A DNA stretch of 64,000 nucleotides, taken from Ancistrus triradiatus. Its lineage: Eukaryota > Chordata > Actinopteri > Siluriformes > Loricariidae. Location of the stretch: NCBI GenBank assembly GCA_025084515.1, contig JAJAGP010000249.1:1-64000 (forward strand), in the 5' to 3' direction. Shown here piece by piece: positions 36,400 to 48,210 of the stretch. The notes under the pieces are model-generated. The model searched no databases. It saw only the letters and a list, made by a program, of their open reading frames with translations, and was not told the origin of the DNA. The translations under genes were made by a program, and so were the position numbers. Position 1 is the first letter of the stretch, and each line of letters opens with the position of its first letter.

Positions 36400-37500
36400 A
36401 AAAAGGGGCATAAAAATGCTTTACTTGCTGCCCTATAAAAAGGCTCTCAGAGGCTACTTTTGGGTAGTGTACCTCTTGGGGAGAGATCATTGACTCATAG
36501 ACATGCCTCCATGATGCATTCAAAGACATTTTGACCAGTTGACAGACTTTGAGAGGGGGCGCATCACTGAACTGAGACAAGCAGGATGGCAATTTTGACA
36601 AACTGCCCATCATCTAAGCTGTTCTGACCAACTGTTAGGAGGTATTGGAAGCAGTGTTTCTGTGAGGGTATTCACACACAGCAAACAGGCTTCAGACAGC
36701 CCACACCACCAGTATAGAGTATAGTTTGATCCACCGACAAGCACAAGCAACTCCCACAGTTTCATTGTCCACCATCCAGACACAGGTGGTACCTTCACTA
36801 CACACCCCTGTCAATGCCTGGACCCTTTCCTGACACTTAGAAGAAGGACATTTGCAGTGTTGTTGTGAACAACAAACCTGAACTACTACGGACTGGAACG
36901 GTATCGTTTTTAGTGACAAATCCAAGATCTGCTTGGGATCCAACAAAGGTCGGGTTCGAGTATGGTAGCCTTGTGGTGAGCACTTCAATCCTGCCTTTGC
37001 TGAGGAACAATACACTCCCCAAACTGCTGGTGTGATGATCTGGGGATCCATCAAAACACAACAGTTGTTCACCCCTAGTAGTGATAAGAAGGACAATAAC
37101 AACTCCGTGATATATGCAGCACATCCTGTTACCACGTGTTGCCTCTCATGGTAGAGCTTTCAACTGGCATTTTTCAGCAGGATAATGCTCACTCACACAT
37201 CTAAAGGGTTTCCCAGGAATGTCTCTGCCAGATTGCAACATTTCCTTTGCCTGCCCAGCAGCCAGAATAATTTTTCAACTGAGCATTTACGGGACCAGCT
37301 AGGGTGCCAGCTTCGGCACCCTATGAGTGTGCAGGATCTACAGGCCCAGCTGCAACATCTGTGGGAAAAATGTGCTGCAGGATACCATTTGGAATCTGTA
37401 TGCCTCCATTCCCAACCATGTCTCATCTTGTATCCAGGATAGAGGTGGCCTAACAGGGTAACCATAGCCTCCATTCAATTGTACAGTTTTCCCCAATAAA
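36400..37500 (+). mobile_element. Tc1-like transposon, fourth family, decayed
   Basis: Plus-strand pieces run in transposase order. FDQLTDFERGRITELRQAG (about 36530-36590) is the N-terminal DNA-binding region. From about 37170 FQQDNAHSHTSKGF carries the second catalytic Asp. About 37285-37380 reads EHLRDQLGCQLRHPMSV, then LQAQLQHLWEKCAAG. Many stops interrupt the frame. Long ORFs on the opposite strand (36692-37135) are shadows. A rearranged relative is at 57240-57930. Confidence 0.75.
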
Positions 37501-37538
37501 CGTAAACTTTTCTCTAATACTGTAATCACTTACATATA

Positions 37539-39138
37539 CAGTGGGGCAAAAAGTATTTAGTCAGCCACTGATTGTGCAAGTTCTCCTACTTAGAAAGATG
37601 AGAGCGGTCTGTAATTTTCATCATAGGTACACTTCAACTATGAGAGACAAAATGAGAAAAAACATCCAGGAAATCACTTTGTAGGATTTTTAAAGCATTT
37701 AATTGTAAATCATGGTGGGAAATAAATATTTGGTCACCCACAAACAAGCAAGATTTTATAGCTCTCACAGACCTGTAACTTCTTCTTTAAGAAACTCTTC
37801 TGTCCTCCACTCGTTACCTGTATTAATGGCACCCGTTTGACCTCATTATCTGTATAAAAGACACCTGTCCACAGCCTCAAACAGTCAGACTCCAAACTCA
37901 ACCATGGCCAAGACTAAAGTGCTGTCGAAGGATACCAGGAAGAAAATTGTAGACCTACACCAGGCTGGGAAGAGTGAATCTACAATAGACAAGCAGTTGG
38001 GTGTGAATAAATCAACTGTGGGAGCAATTGTAAAAAAATGGAAGACATACAAGACCATTGATAATCTCCCTCGATCTGGGGCCCCACGCAAGATCTCATC
38101 CCATGGGGTCAAAATGATCATGAGAACAGTGAGCAAAAATTCCAGAACTACATGAAGGGACCTGATGAATGACCTGCAGAGAGCTGGGACCAAAGTAAAA
38201 AGGCTACCATCAGTAACACACTACGCCGAGAGGGACTCAGATCCTGCAGTGCCAGGCGTGCCCCCCTGCTTAAGCCAGTACATGTCCAAGCCCATCTGAC
38301 GTTTGCCCAGAGAGCATATGGATGACCCAGAAGAGGATTGGGAGAATATCATGTGGTCAGATAAAACCAACATAGAACATTTTGGTAAAATCTCAACTCG
38401 TCGTGTTTGGAGGAAGAAGAATGCTGAGTTGCATCCCAACAACACCATACATACTGTGAAGCATGGGGGTGGAAACATCATGCTTTGGGGCTGTTTTTCT
38501 GCAAAGAGGGGACAGGACGACTGATCCGTGTTAAGGGAAGAATGAACGGGGCCATGTATCGTGAAATTTTAAGCCAAAACTCCTTCCATCAGTGAGAGCA
38601 TTGAAGATGGAACGTGGCTGGCTCTTCCAGCATGACAATGATCCCAAACACACCGCTCGGGCAATGAAGGAGTGGCTCCGTAAAAAGCATTTCAAGTTCC
38701 TGGAATAGCTTAGCCAGTCTCCAGACTTCAACCCCATAGAAATTTTGGGGAGGGAGTTGAAAGTCCGTGTTGTCCAGCGACATCCCCAAGACATCACTGC
38801 TCTAGAGATCTGCATGGAGGAATGGGCCAAAATACCAGCTACAGTGTGTGCAAACCTGGTGAAGACTTACAGGAAGTGCTTGACCTCTATCATTCCCAAC
38901 AAAGGTTATGTTACAAAGTATTGAGTCGAACCAAATGTATTGACCAAATACTTATTTTCTACCACAATTTACAATTAAATGAATTAAAAATCCTACAATG
39001 TGATTTCCTGGATTTTTTTCTCATTTTGTCTCTCATAGTTGAAGTGTACCTATGATGAAAATTACAGACCTCTCTCATCTTTCTAAGTCGGAGAACTTGC
39101 ACAATCAGTGGCTGACTAAATACTTTTTTGCCCCACTG
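37539..39138 (+). mobile_element. Full-length Tc1/mariner-like transposon, TA-flanked
   Basis: 1,600 bp, bounded by long inverted termini starting CAGTGGGGCAAAAAGTATTT and ending TTTTTTGCCCCACTG, with TA on both sides (37537-37538 and 39139-39140). The inner terminal region (about 37580-37740) is repeated inverted at about 38950-39110. It lies between TRIM13 and the SPRYD7 promoter in the SPRYD7 sense orientation. A second copy at 40451-42014 is in the opposite orientation. Confidence 0.93.
37904..38935 (+). pseudogene. Tc1-like transposase pseudogene
   Basis: Begins MAKTKVLSKDTRKKIVDLHQ at 37904, the N-terminal paired-type DNA-binding domain, and reads to a TGA at 38153. Coding then resumes in other frames. 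38303-38524 covers the catalytic core, with WSDKTNIEHFG (first Asp) and GGGNIMLWGCFSAKRG. From about 38600 QHDNDPKHTAR carries the second Asp and SPDFNPIEI the final Glu of DD34E. At least one nonsense codon and a frameshift near 38525 inactivate it. Confidence 0.88.
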
Positions 39139-39628
39139 TAACATCATCACAATCACACATATAAGGTTTCATCAAATTAAAACAACTCCTTTTTAGTGAG
39201 TTATTTTTGATGTACAGTGGTAACCATAATAAACTAGTGTGTATAGTAATACTGGTGTGTCCTCAGTTATTTTTATGAAAGGTATTTTAACTGACAACCT
39301 ACAGCTGACGTCGAAGAGATTTAGAAATATATGTTAATGTAAGTACTGAAGCCTATTTATGTTGAATTCCAGCTCCATAATTAAGCATAATTAAGTTTAA
39401 AGCCCTTCTCTTTGTCTTTAGTCAAACATATATTCGACACAATAACTTAAACCACTACGCAAAAATAAGCTGTCAGCTGAGTAGTCACTGTGTGGTATAC
39501 TAAGGGAGAAGTGTTCTATACTGTACTGAATACTTCTCCGAGAATTAGTACTCTGTGTTTGTATACGAGTATGCCATTTCGAGCCCGGCCATTTTAACTG
39601 TGAAATAGCCACTGTTTGATTAAATAGG
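39139..39628. other. Spacer upstream of SPRYD7
   Basis: No gene or repeat recognised between the transposon and the SPRYD7 promoter elements. Confidence 0.5.
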
Positions 39629-39730
39629 ACACGGCAACCAATCACAACCCTTGAATGTGACGTCGCAGCCCGTTTCTCGCAACTCCAGTGTGATCTATAA
39701 TAACCCCTTCAGTGAGGCTGTGACGCTGGA
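39629..39730 (+). promoter_or_regulatory. SPRYD7 promoter elements
   Basis: A CCAAT box (39638-39642) is followed about 20 bases later by TGACGTCG (39658-39665), a near-consensus CRE, some 70 bases before the SPRYD7 ATG. No TATA box is placed sensibly. This resembles a housekeeping-type CCAAT/CRE promoter. Confidence 0.5.
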
Positions 39731-42700
39731 ATGGCCGCGATGTTTACGTGTTGTCTGGCTTGCTGTTGTGCTGATGCAGGATCCGATCATAAACCTCTCA
39801 AAGAAATGCCCACCGTTCAACTCGACACGCACCATATGGGTAGGAAAAGCACTTAAAGGACATAATGACAAATATTCACACCTGATTCTGCGCATACGAG
39901 GCAGATGTTTAGATGGCTGTGTAACGCTGGCTTCTTGCTCGTAATGTTAGTGCAGATAATTGAATCGATATTACAGTAAGAAAACGACTACCACTCTAAT
40001 TGGAGTCCTAAGCTTTAGCTTTTATCCACTGTAGCTAGCCTGTAGCGATAGCTTGCAGACTAAGTCGACGTTCCTTCCCAGATCCCAATCTTATAAGCAG
40101 TATTTCCACCTGGAGAAACCTGTTTTAATAACTGAAGTATTGTCTGATCCTAATTCAATACATACCGGTTATAGAGGTTTATCAGAGTGGCAGTTATGTA
40201 AGTCAAATTGTGCTCCTGCAGGCGCGGATGTGGTGGTGGTGAAGAGTGGGAGGAGGATCTGTGGGAGCGGAGCATGTCTTGCCAACGCCCCTCTCCACCA
40301 AAACAAGAGCTACTTTGAGTTCAAGGTCCAATCCACGGGTGAGTCAGAACTGTCAGAAAAATGAAAGAACGTGAGGTTGACCAGTGCCCAGTTGACCTGA
40401 CACGTTAAGATCACTGGTGTCAATGATACTGGTGTCTTTAAAATGTTCTGCAGTTGGGCAAGAAAGTATTTAGTCAGCCACTGATTGTGCAAGTTCTCTT
40501 ACTTAGAAAGATGAGAGGTCTGCAATTTTCATCATAGGTACACTTCAACTATGAGAGACAAAATGAGAAAAAAAATCCAGGAAATCACATTGTAGGATTT
40601 TTAAAGAATTAAATTGTAAATTATGGTGGAAAATAAGTATTTGGTCAATAAATTTGGTTCAACTCAATACTTTGTAACATAACCTTTGTTGGCAATGACA
40701 GAGGTCAAACGTTTCCTGTAAGTCTTCACCATTTTTGCACACACTGTAGCTGGTATTTTGGCCCATTCCTCCATGCAGATCTCCTCTAGGGCAGTGATGT
40801 TTTGGGTCAACACGGACTTTCATCTCTCTCCCCAAAATTTCTATGGGGTTGAAGTCTGGCGACTGGCTAGGGCACTCCAGGAACTTGAAATGCTTTTTAC
40901 GGAGCCACTCCTTCGTTGCCTGAGCAGTGTGTTTGGGATCATTGTCATGCTGGAAGAGCCAGCCACGTTCCATCTTCAATGCTGTCACTGTTGGAAGGAG
41001 GTTTTGGCTTAAAATCTCACAATACATGGCCTCGTTCATTCTTCCCTTAACACGGATCAGTCGTCCTGTCCCCTTTGTAAAAAAACAGCCCCAAAGCATT
41101 ATGTTTCCACCCCCATGCTTCACAGTAGGTATGGTGTTCTTGGGATGCGACTCAGCATCCTTTTTCCTCCAGTTGAGTTTTTACCAAAAAGTTCTATTTT
41201 GGTTTCATCTGCCCACATGATATTCTCCCAATCCTCATTTGGGTCATCCATATGCTCTCTGGCAAAACTTCAGACGGTCCTGGACATGTACTGGCTTAAG
41301 CAGGGGGACACGCCTGGCACTGCAGGATCTGAGTCTCTCTTGGCGTAGTGTGTTACTGATGGTAGCCATGTTACTTTGGTCCCAGCTCTCTGCAGGTCAT
41401 TCATCAGGACCCTCCGTGTAGTTTTGGGATTTTTGCTCACTGTTCTCATGATCATTTTGACCTCACGGGATGAGATCTTGCGTGCGGCCCCAGATCAAGG
41501 GAGATTATCAATGGTCTTGTATGTCTTCCATTGCTCCCACAGTTGATTTATGTACACCAACCTGCTTGACTATTGTAGATTGACTCTTCCCAACCTGGTG
41601 CAGGTCTACAATTTTCTTCCTGGTGTTCGACAGCTCTTTGGTCTTGGCCATGGTTGAGTTTAGAGTCTGACTGTTTGAGGCTGTGGACAGGTGTCTTTTA
41701 TACAAATAACAAGGTCAAACAGGTGCCATTAATACAGGTAATGAGTGGAGGACAGAAGACCTTCTTAAAGAAGAAGTTACAGGTCTGTGAGAGCCAGAAA
41801 TCTTGCTTGTTTGGGGGTGACCAAATACTTATTTTCCACCATGATTTACAATTAAATTCTTTAAAAATCCTACAATGTGATTTCCTGGATTTATTTTCTT
41901 ATTTTGTCTCTCATAGTTGAAGTGTACCTATGATGAAAATTACAGACCGCTCATCTTTCTAAGTAGGAGAACTTGCACAATCAGTGGCTGACTAAATACT
42001 TTCTTGCCTCACTATATATTTCTACATAAGCATGACCTAAGACATGGTCAGTAAAGTTCCTAAAAGTAGACCACGAGAGCACAATGAAATAAATGAAACA
42101 ACAATACTATATTTGGTCATTTATCTAATGATAAAAATTATCCAGTATTACATATTTCAGTCAGATGTGAGTGGGTAACGTGTTGTCAAAGTCTGATCTT
42201 CACAACATTTCTGTGGATCTGTATCTTGTCATGAACAAGGAGCTTTCTAAGGCTCTCAGAAAAAGAAATGTTGACTGCTCAGAGACTGGGTAGGTTACCA
42301 GTGTGTTGCAACGGTGTGAGTGGATCAGACACAGCAGAGCTGCTGGAGTTTTAAACACTGTGCCCATTAACTGTCCACTCTTTTAGACACAATTAACACT
42401 GGTATTACTGCACATTTTGTGTTAGCCTACAAGTCCTTCATCAGTGGTCACCAGTTACTGTTGGCTGGATATTTTTGGTTGGTCGGTTATTCTCAGTTCA
42501 GCATTGATCCACACAGCACAACACACTCTGTCATTCCACCATGCGGTCAGCGTCACTGCAGTGCTGAGAATGATCTTCCAAATGATAACTGCTCTGTGGT
42601 GGTCCCATCCTGACCATTAAATAATAGGTTGAAAAAGAGGTATGCATAGCAACAGATGTCATCTACAGTCTGCAATTGCACAACTACAAAGTGCAGTTAC

Positions 42701-45385
42701 GGTAAGTGGAGCTGATATAATGTACTGTGAGTGTTCAAACAAGGTTTTGATGTTATGGCTGAGCTCGTGTACAACAGTTACACAAAACAAGGAAAGTAAA
42801 ACATAACCTAGCTGTATGTTCATAATGAACAACATTTGTGATACTAATGAGCTTAGTTCTCTTAAAGTTGATTCAAGTTTATTAAATTATGAACCTCCCA
42901 GGTTCATTAATTGTTTATTTGCCTGTATTCTTCTGAGGATATGGAATCTAATGTTTGTGTTTAGTCTTTAATAGTCAGTTCAATCTTCAGACTAAAGAGC
43001 AGTCCTATTCTGACTCAGATATGTATTTTGGGACTGTGATGGCCTAGTGGTGAGGTACTGGACTATGGAGAAGAAGGTCCAGGGTTCAAACCCCACCTCT
43101 GCCAAGCTGCCACTGTTGGGTCCTTGAGGAAGACCCTTAACCCACAAAGGGTTATACTGTAAGAATATATCAATTGTATGTCTCTCTGGCGTCTGCTAAA
43201 TTATAAAATGATAACACACTAATTACACAGAATAGCAGGAGCAACATTTGGAGGTACAACATGGTATAATTGACTAAGAACACTGTGCAACGTACACAAA
43301 TTATAAGCAATTATACAACGCAGAGTGACTAACAGCATACAGACAAATCAGTGTAATATTTTGTAAACTGTAAATGAAAATCTTTTGCTATTTTTCTAAG
43401 GAGTTTAATGAGGTGATGCTACTGGTATGTGAAGGTATTATTTACCAGTATGTATGGATGATTGTCTTCTGTTAAGGGCGGTTGGAAAGGGATGTTTATT
43501 TGAAAATTGGATAGGTTTTGACAGCTGTTGTTCAGAACGATTGTGTCAGTGTTGAAGTGCTGTTTCATGCTCTTCCTGTAGGTGTATGGGGAGTCGGGGT
43601 GGCCACACAGAAAGCAAATCTGAATCAGATTCCTTTGGGTCAGGACAGTCAAAGTCTGGTGCTCAGGCACGATGGATCCATCTGTTACAACAACGAGGAG
43701 AAGAACCGCCTGCCAGCCAACAGTGTGCCTCAGGAGGGAGACATTGTGGTAAGAATGTGTGAGGAGAAAACGTTACTTGTGTTTAGTTAATAGAGAAAGT
43801 TGTATATTAAAAACATTACACCATACATTTACTGGTTCGTAATTGGTTTATTTTGTTTTGTGTTTATTTTTGCCTTTTAAAAAGCCATTTTATACCTTGT
43901 GTTTTCTGTTTACACTTGAGCCTAGTAACTGGCAATATAATCTAAAACAATGATGCAATGGACTACAATTATCTATTTTTTATTATAATTAATACAAGGC
44001 TTTATTATTATTATTCATTTGAATTAAAACATTAATATACACTTTGCACTTGAAGTGATTAAATATTTAACATTTAGGACAGAAGAAGGTTCCAACACAT
44101 TTTGTATGGTGAGCTTTTAGCAAGCTTAACTAATGAAGGAGGGGTTTTAATTTGGATTGTTTTAAACTAATGTGTTTGAACTTATCAGTTCTGGTTGAGG
44201 TTTAATAATATTTTCATTACATTGCCTTATTTCATTGCCTTATTTCATTTCAGGCAACTGTATTGTTACTTATCAGATCGCCACAGGATACATTTTTTTA
44301 TTCATATGTTAGAGGTTTTAGAGTGGATATTTCATTACAGATTCTCTATGGAAAATGCTCAGTTTGCTGCATGAGTGTTACTTGCATACACTGTGTCAAA
44401 AGTCTGAGACTACTAGTGAATTTATTAATTTTTTTCGTTTTTCTTTACTTCAATGTTTTTCACTAAAAAATCATTTAAGCAGCATAACAATTGTAGCAAA
44501 AAGTTAAGTCTTTGATTAAAAATACACAATTTCCAAATTTATTAGTATTAAAATTTTTAAATCAGCCAAACATGTGATGTGGTCAGTGCTCAACTATTGT
44601 ATACGACACAAATGAAGTTTCTCCATATGAATGTTTTGTTCCATGTCTTTTAGGGGTTAACTTATGATCATGTAGAACTGAACCTGTACCTGAATGGGAA
44701 GGACATGCAGTGTCCAGCCTCAGGCATTAGAGGGACAGTATACCCTGTAGTTTATGGTAAGTTACATATTTTATATATAGGTACTCCCCAATTTATGATG
44801 GCCTGACTTGCAATATTTTGACCGTGCTCTGAAGTTTGAATTTCCAATTTTCCCGGGCAAGCGAAATGCTGTATATTACTCTCCTGGATTCGAACGAGGA
44901 GGTCGGCAGTGTTTCACATAGGGAGTCACATGGCGGGAGAGATGAGCGCTGGGAAATATAGTGAGGAAAGTAATTTTATCATAAGTGACCTTAGCATAGA
45001 GCTAAGCAGTTGAGGATAAAGAGACAAGGATCATGAAGAACTGGTAACTATTATAGAATCAAACAGTGGTGACTGTGGTCTACAGTGATAGAAGTATTGA
45101 ACTATTGATCAGAAGGTCCCGTGTTCAAGTCCCAGCACTGCTTGTCCCAGTGCTGGGCACTTGACCCATAATTGTTTATATCCATTGTAAGGTGCTCAGG
45201 GCATCTCTGAAACATTGTAAATGTAAGTGATTCTGCTGAGCTACCATGGTCCAGATTTTGACTTCTTATCTGATTCTTGTGTTTCAGTTGATGACAGTGC
45301 TATTTTGGACTGCCAGTTCAGTGAGTTTTACCACACTCCTCCTCAAGGTTTTGAGAAGATCCTGTTTGAGCAACAGATTTTTTGA
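39731..45385 (+). CDS. spryd7: SPRYD7, SPRY domain-containing protein 7
   Basis: Five coding exons join in frame to 197 codons (human about 196): 39731-39839, 40222-40338, 43582-43748, 44654-44756 and 45288-45385 (stop TGA). All introns are GT/AG. The protein starts MAAMFTCCLACCCADAG, a Cys-rich N-terminus as in the family. It continues through VVKSGRRICGSGACLANAP, LHQNKSYFEFKVQSTG, WGVGVATQKANLNQIPLG, NNEEKNRLPANSVPQEGD and YDHVELNLYLNGKDM to GFEKILFEQQIF. The SPRY fold spans most of the chain from about residue 38. Molecular function is poorly known; SPRY domains bind protein partners. Intron 2 contains an antisense Tc1-like transposon (40451-42014) and SINE/MITE pieces. In human it also lies next to TRIM13 in this relative orientation. 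Confidence 0.96.
40451..42014 (-). mobile_element. Near full-length Tc1/mariner-like transposon in SPRYD7 intron 2
   Basis: Same family as 37539-39138, inverted. The left terminus CAGTTGGGCAAGAAAGTATT and right terminus ACTTTCTTGCCTCACTA are diverged inverted repeats. The transposase runs right to left from the ATG at about 41651 (MAKTKELSNTRKKIVDLHQV). A 154-codon open stretch (40659-41123) holds the catalytic core: GGGNIMLWGCFFTKG, FQHDNDPKHTAQA and SPDFNPIEI. Frameshifts separate the parts, so no intact enzyme is made. It is antisense to SPRYD7. Confidence 0.92.
42310..42770. mobile_element. MITE-like repeat with TGTCTGATCCACT-type body
   Basis: Contains a GGATCAGACACAGCAGAGCT segment and a block with TCACTGCAGTGCTGAGAATG and CTGCTCTGTGGTGGTCC near 42550-42605, which is shared with 58230-58345. 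It ends near GATGTTATGGCTGA, like the termini of 30089-31163. It is a widespread fish repeat lying in SPRYD7 intron 2, without coding capacity. Confidence 0.55.
43030..43200 (+). repeat. tRNA-derived SINE-like repeat
   Basis: Has a box-A-like TGATGGCCTAGTGGTGAG followed, about 35 bases on, by a box B, GGGTTCAAACCCC (43082-43094). A tail CAAGCTGCCACTG and CCCTTAACCCACAAAG follows. The RNA polymerase III promoter layout and tail shared with two other copies indicate a SINE, not a functional tRNA. Confidence 0.65.
45066..45240 (+). repeat. tRNA-derived SINE-like repeat
   Basis: Diverged copy with box B GTGTTCAAGTCCC (about 45120) and the ACTTGACCCATAATTG tail, in SPRYD7 intron 4, ending about 50 bases before exon 5. 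Confidence 0.55.
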
Positions 45386-45702
45386 ACATTTTGCTCCAAA
45401 ACACTTGCAAAGGAGCTGCCTCTGGGTGTTGCTGGGGGCAGTGATGGCAGAGAAGGTATTTACTACACTGTTCTGTCATGTTGTATATGACTTCTCTGTT
45501 GCTGCTGAAATAGTCCACAGGAGACAAGCCAGGTGTTCGTGTGTAAGCTGTACATAAATTTGTATGTAATTTGTATTATTTGTCTTTTATGTAGGCAGTA
45601 TAATTTTTTGTAATAGTTCATTTGTATGTCTTTATTTGATTTGTTTGTTTTTTTATTTTTTTTTTATTTACATGCTTTTTATTTACATATGTTCCATTAA
45701 AA

Positions 45703-45708
45703 AATAAA
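45703..45708 (+). terminator. Candidate SPRYD7 polyadenylation signal
   Basis: AATAAA about 320 bases after the stop codon, within an A-rich stretch. It is the first canonical signal I see downstream. Confidence 0.5.
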
Positions 45709-45803
45709 GCAAAACAAAAAATAAAACAAAAGCGTACATGTCGTCTGGTAAAGCTGTGCACAAACATAAGTAGTAAATATTTTGTTTTTTGTGCATTGCA
45801 CTA

Positions 45804-46159
45804 CATTGGTGTTTAAATTTGTGAACCCTTTAGCATTTTTTAATGGGTTTGCATATTTGCATAAATATGTAAATATTTAAAATATTTTCACACATGTCCT
45901 AAAAGTAGATAAAGAGAATTAAGTTAAAGAAATGAGACAAACTTGGTCATTTTTTACTTATTGGGGTTATGAAATAATACATATCTGTGAGTGACAGAAG
46001 TATACAAACTTCTGGGATTAGCAGGTAATCTGATTTGTTTAATTATTTTCTCTTTATCTACGGTTAGGATTTGTGTGACATTTCTATTAATGTTTTGGGT
46101 CAAATTTATGCAGAAATATAGAAAATTTTTAAGGGTTCACAAACTTTCAAGCACCACTG
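45804..46159. mobile_element. TA-flanked MITE with long inverted ends
   Basis: A 356-bp unit starting CATTGGTGTTTAAATTTGTG and ending with the inverse CACAAACTTTCAAGCACCAC, then TG. TA dinucleotides flank both sides (45802-45803 and 46160-46161). The TA target and TIRs point to a Tc1/mariner-mobilised non-autonomous element. No coding capacity. Confidence 0.8.
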
Positions 46160-46309
46160 TATGAAAACACCACTTCTGTCTACACAAGCATGTAAATAAA
46201 GTGACGTTTCTGTGAAAACATTCTACTGTACATGTCGTGCCATATATTTTAATGCATAACATTATACCATCATGCATATTTAATTTCTAATAATGACTAA
46301 AACCGTTAA

Positions 46310-46690
46310 TTATAGTGGCACAGTGGTTAGCACTGGTCTCTCTTAAGTGTCCCAGTGGGAGTGAGTGCCTTGAAATACATTGGCACCTCGTTTATGGTTC
46401 GTTTCTGTCTTAAGTACTGTGCTGCTGGTTAGGTGCCAACCCGGAATTGGATTAAGCAGGTATGAAAATGAATTTAATTGAATGAATTGAATCTTAGGAT
46501 CCTGCCTTTTGTAAATGTAGTAGTTTTACAGAAAGTAGTTTTCTCTCAAATGAGTGTGTGTGTGCCCTATGATGGATTGGTGCTTTGTCTGCGTTGTTCC
46601 TGTCTTGAGCCCTGTGCCGCCGGCTGTGCACCAGCTTTCCTGCGACCCTGATCAGGATTACGCAGATAAGAAAATGACTGAATGAAAAAC
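46310..46690 (+). repeat. Interspersed repeat remnants
   Basis: Contains GTGGCACAGTGGTTAGCACT and, further on, segments like CCTATGATGGATTGGTGC and CACCAGCTTTCCTGCGACCC with GATCAGGATTA. These belong to a repeat class also seen near 2225-2330 (inverse) and 53920-53990. Two overlapping degraded copies seem likely. Confidence 0.5.
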
Positions 46691-47337
46691 GTTCTCTCTC
46701 TAACTTGGCCTTAACTGTGTTCAGTAAACTGTTATCTTGTTAATATCTGTTTGATTTATTAGTCATAGGCCTATATAGTACTATTTCATTATTCATCAAA
46801 TTCGGGGTCATGGGGAGCCAGGGCCCAACCGGCAGTCATTCATTCAGTCATTCATCTTGGTGAGAGTTGTGGCATGACTAGGACTGTCTTCTGAACACTA
46901 GGCATAAGACTGTGTGCATGCGACCTCTGGCTGGGTGGAGGGCGCCAGAGCTCAATGACGTCATTATTCCTGCAACATTGATTTTGAGAATGCATGGTAG
47001 GTTACAGGGGTGTCATCAGACCCACTTCACTGAGACATGTGCCCCAGTTACATCAACATAAACAAAATTAATGAAATTAATCACAAATCTCAGGAGATAT
47101 GTTTCTCATCCATGACAGAGCAATACCACTTCAGTGTTAAATCACTTAATCTGTTTATTGTTTAACGAGCTTATTTTAATGTACAGTTTTGCCCCTACGA
47201 CTGATTGGCAAGCAGAGGGGTACAGCTATGCCCCTCTAAATTCTGTGCGCCTCAGTATGACAAGTAGTCTAGAAACACCCCTGGATGGTTAGCATGATAC
47301 TTGATACTTAGTTTACAGCTTGGCTTAGGTACAGCTT
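46691..47337. other. Intergenic, no gene recognised
   Basis: No exon, RNA gene or clear repeat was identified. KPNA3, which follows SPRYD7 in human, was looked for and not seen here. Confidence 0.45.
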
Positions 47338-47868
47338 TTCAGTTTAGTTTTGCATCCCTTGTCATTTACGCACTGAAATTCCTCCTGATTTCTGGAATTG
47401 TTTTATGATATTATGCACTACAAGGGAGAAATATGGAAATCCTTTCCAGTTTTCTTTTAAACATTTCGATAATTTTCTTATGCATTTGTTGACAAACTCG
47501 TGATCCTCTGTCCGCATTTACACCTCAAAGACTAAGCCTGTCCCGGATACTGTTTTCAGGATTACAATGACCTGCTGACATCATCTGTTTGAAATCACAT
47601 AATTATTATTATTATTATTATTTTTTTTTTTTTTTACCTTATTACTAGCCCTAAAATGCCACCATCCCAACGTTTTCTGGAATCTGTTTCAGGCCTGAAA
47701 TGCAGAAATGGATGTATATTAACAAATAAAATGAACTCTACCAGACAAAACATGGGATGCTGTCTGCAATTAAATAAAACTCAAAGAAAATGTAAGACAC
47801 AATGGCTTTTTTTTTTTCAAATTTGCACTATCGATATGTCTCAACTGATTTGGGGTTGTAATATTCTC
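47338..47868 (-). mobile_element. Tc1-like 5' fragment, third family
   Basis: Homologous to the right part of 5576-6513 (it starts at the CAGTTTAG-TTTGCATCCC-like segment). It holds the degraded N-terminal transposase region and the terminal repeat CAACTGATTTGGGGTTG next to TA. The catalytic region is missing. A (TTA)n/poly-T tract interrupts it near 47603-47635. Confidence 0.65.
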
Positions 47869-48009
47869 TCTTTAATGTATTATACTTTATATTTTAATTC
47901 ACTTATTATATTACATTTTTATTATATACTCTTTTAATTATTGCATTTATTTATACTTTTGTTAAAAATGTTAAATTTAGATAATTTATTTTATTTCTTA
48001 TGTATAACA

Positions 48010-48210
48010 CCTAGGCTGCTCAAGAGGTTGGGTCTCTTTTTGAGTCTTGGTTATCCCAAAATTTCTTCCTCATTACATTTAGGGAGTTTTTCCTTACCAC
48101 TGTCACTGCAGATTTGCTTAATTGGGCCTGTGGGTCATCACATGGCCCATCACGAACTCATGTCCCCCACAGAGGACAAAAACGAATTATCAGGTCTTAC
48201 AAAGATATAG
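48010..48210 (+). repeat. Fish interspersed repeat (TTTTTGAGTCTTGG type)
   Basis: Contains TTGGGTCTCTTTTTGAGTCT, TTTCTTCCTC and AGGGAGTTTTTCCTTACCAC, shared with 57020-57235. It resembles the 3' end of a common fish retroposon. Confidence 0.55.

Noticed and set aside
36692..37135. 147-codon ORF on the minus strand
   Set aside because: It is antisense to a decayed Tc1-like transposase, whose own motifs read on the plus strand.
43030..43110. Possible tRNA gene because of box A/box B-like motifs
   Set aside because: No cloverleaf could be drawn. The tail is shared with two other copies, so it is a SINE-like repeat.
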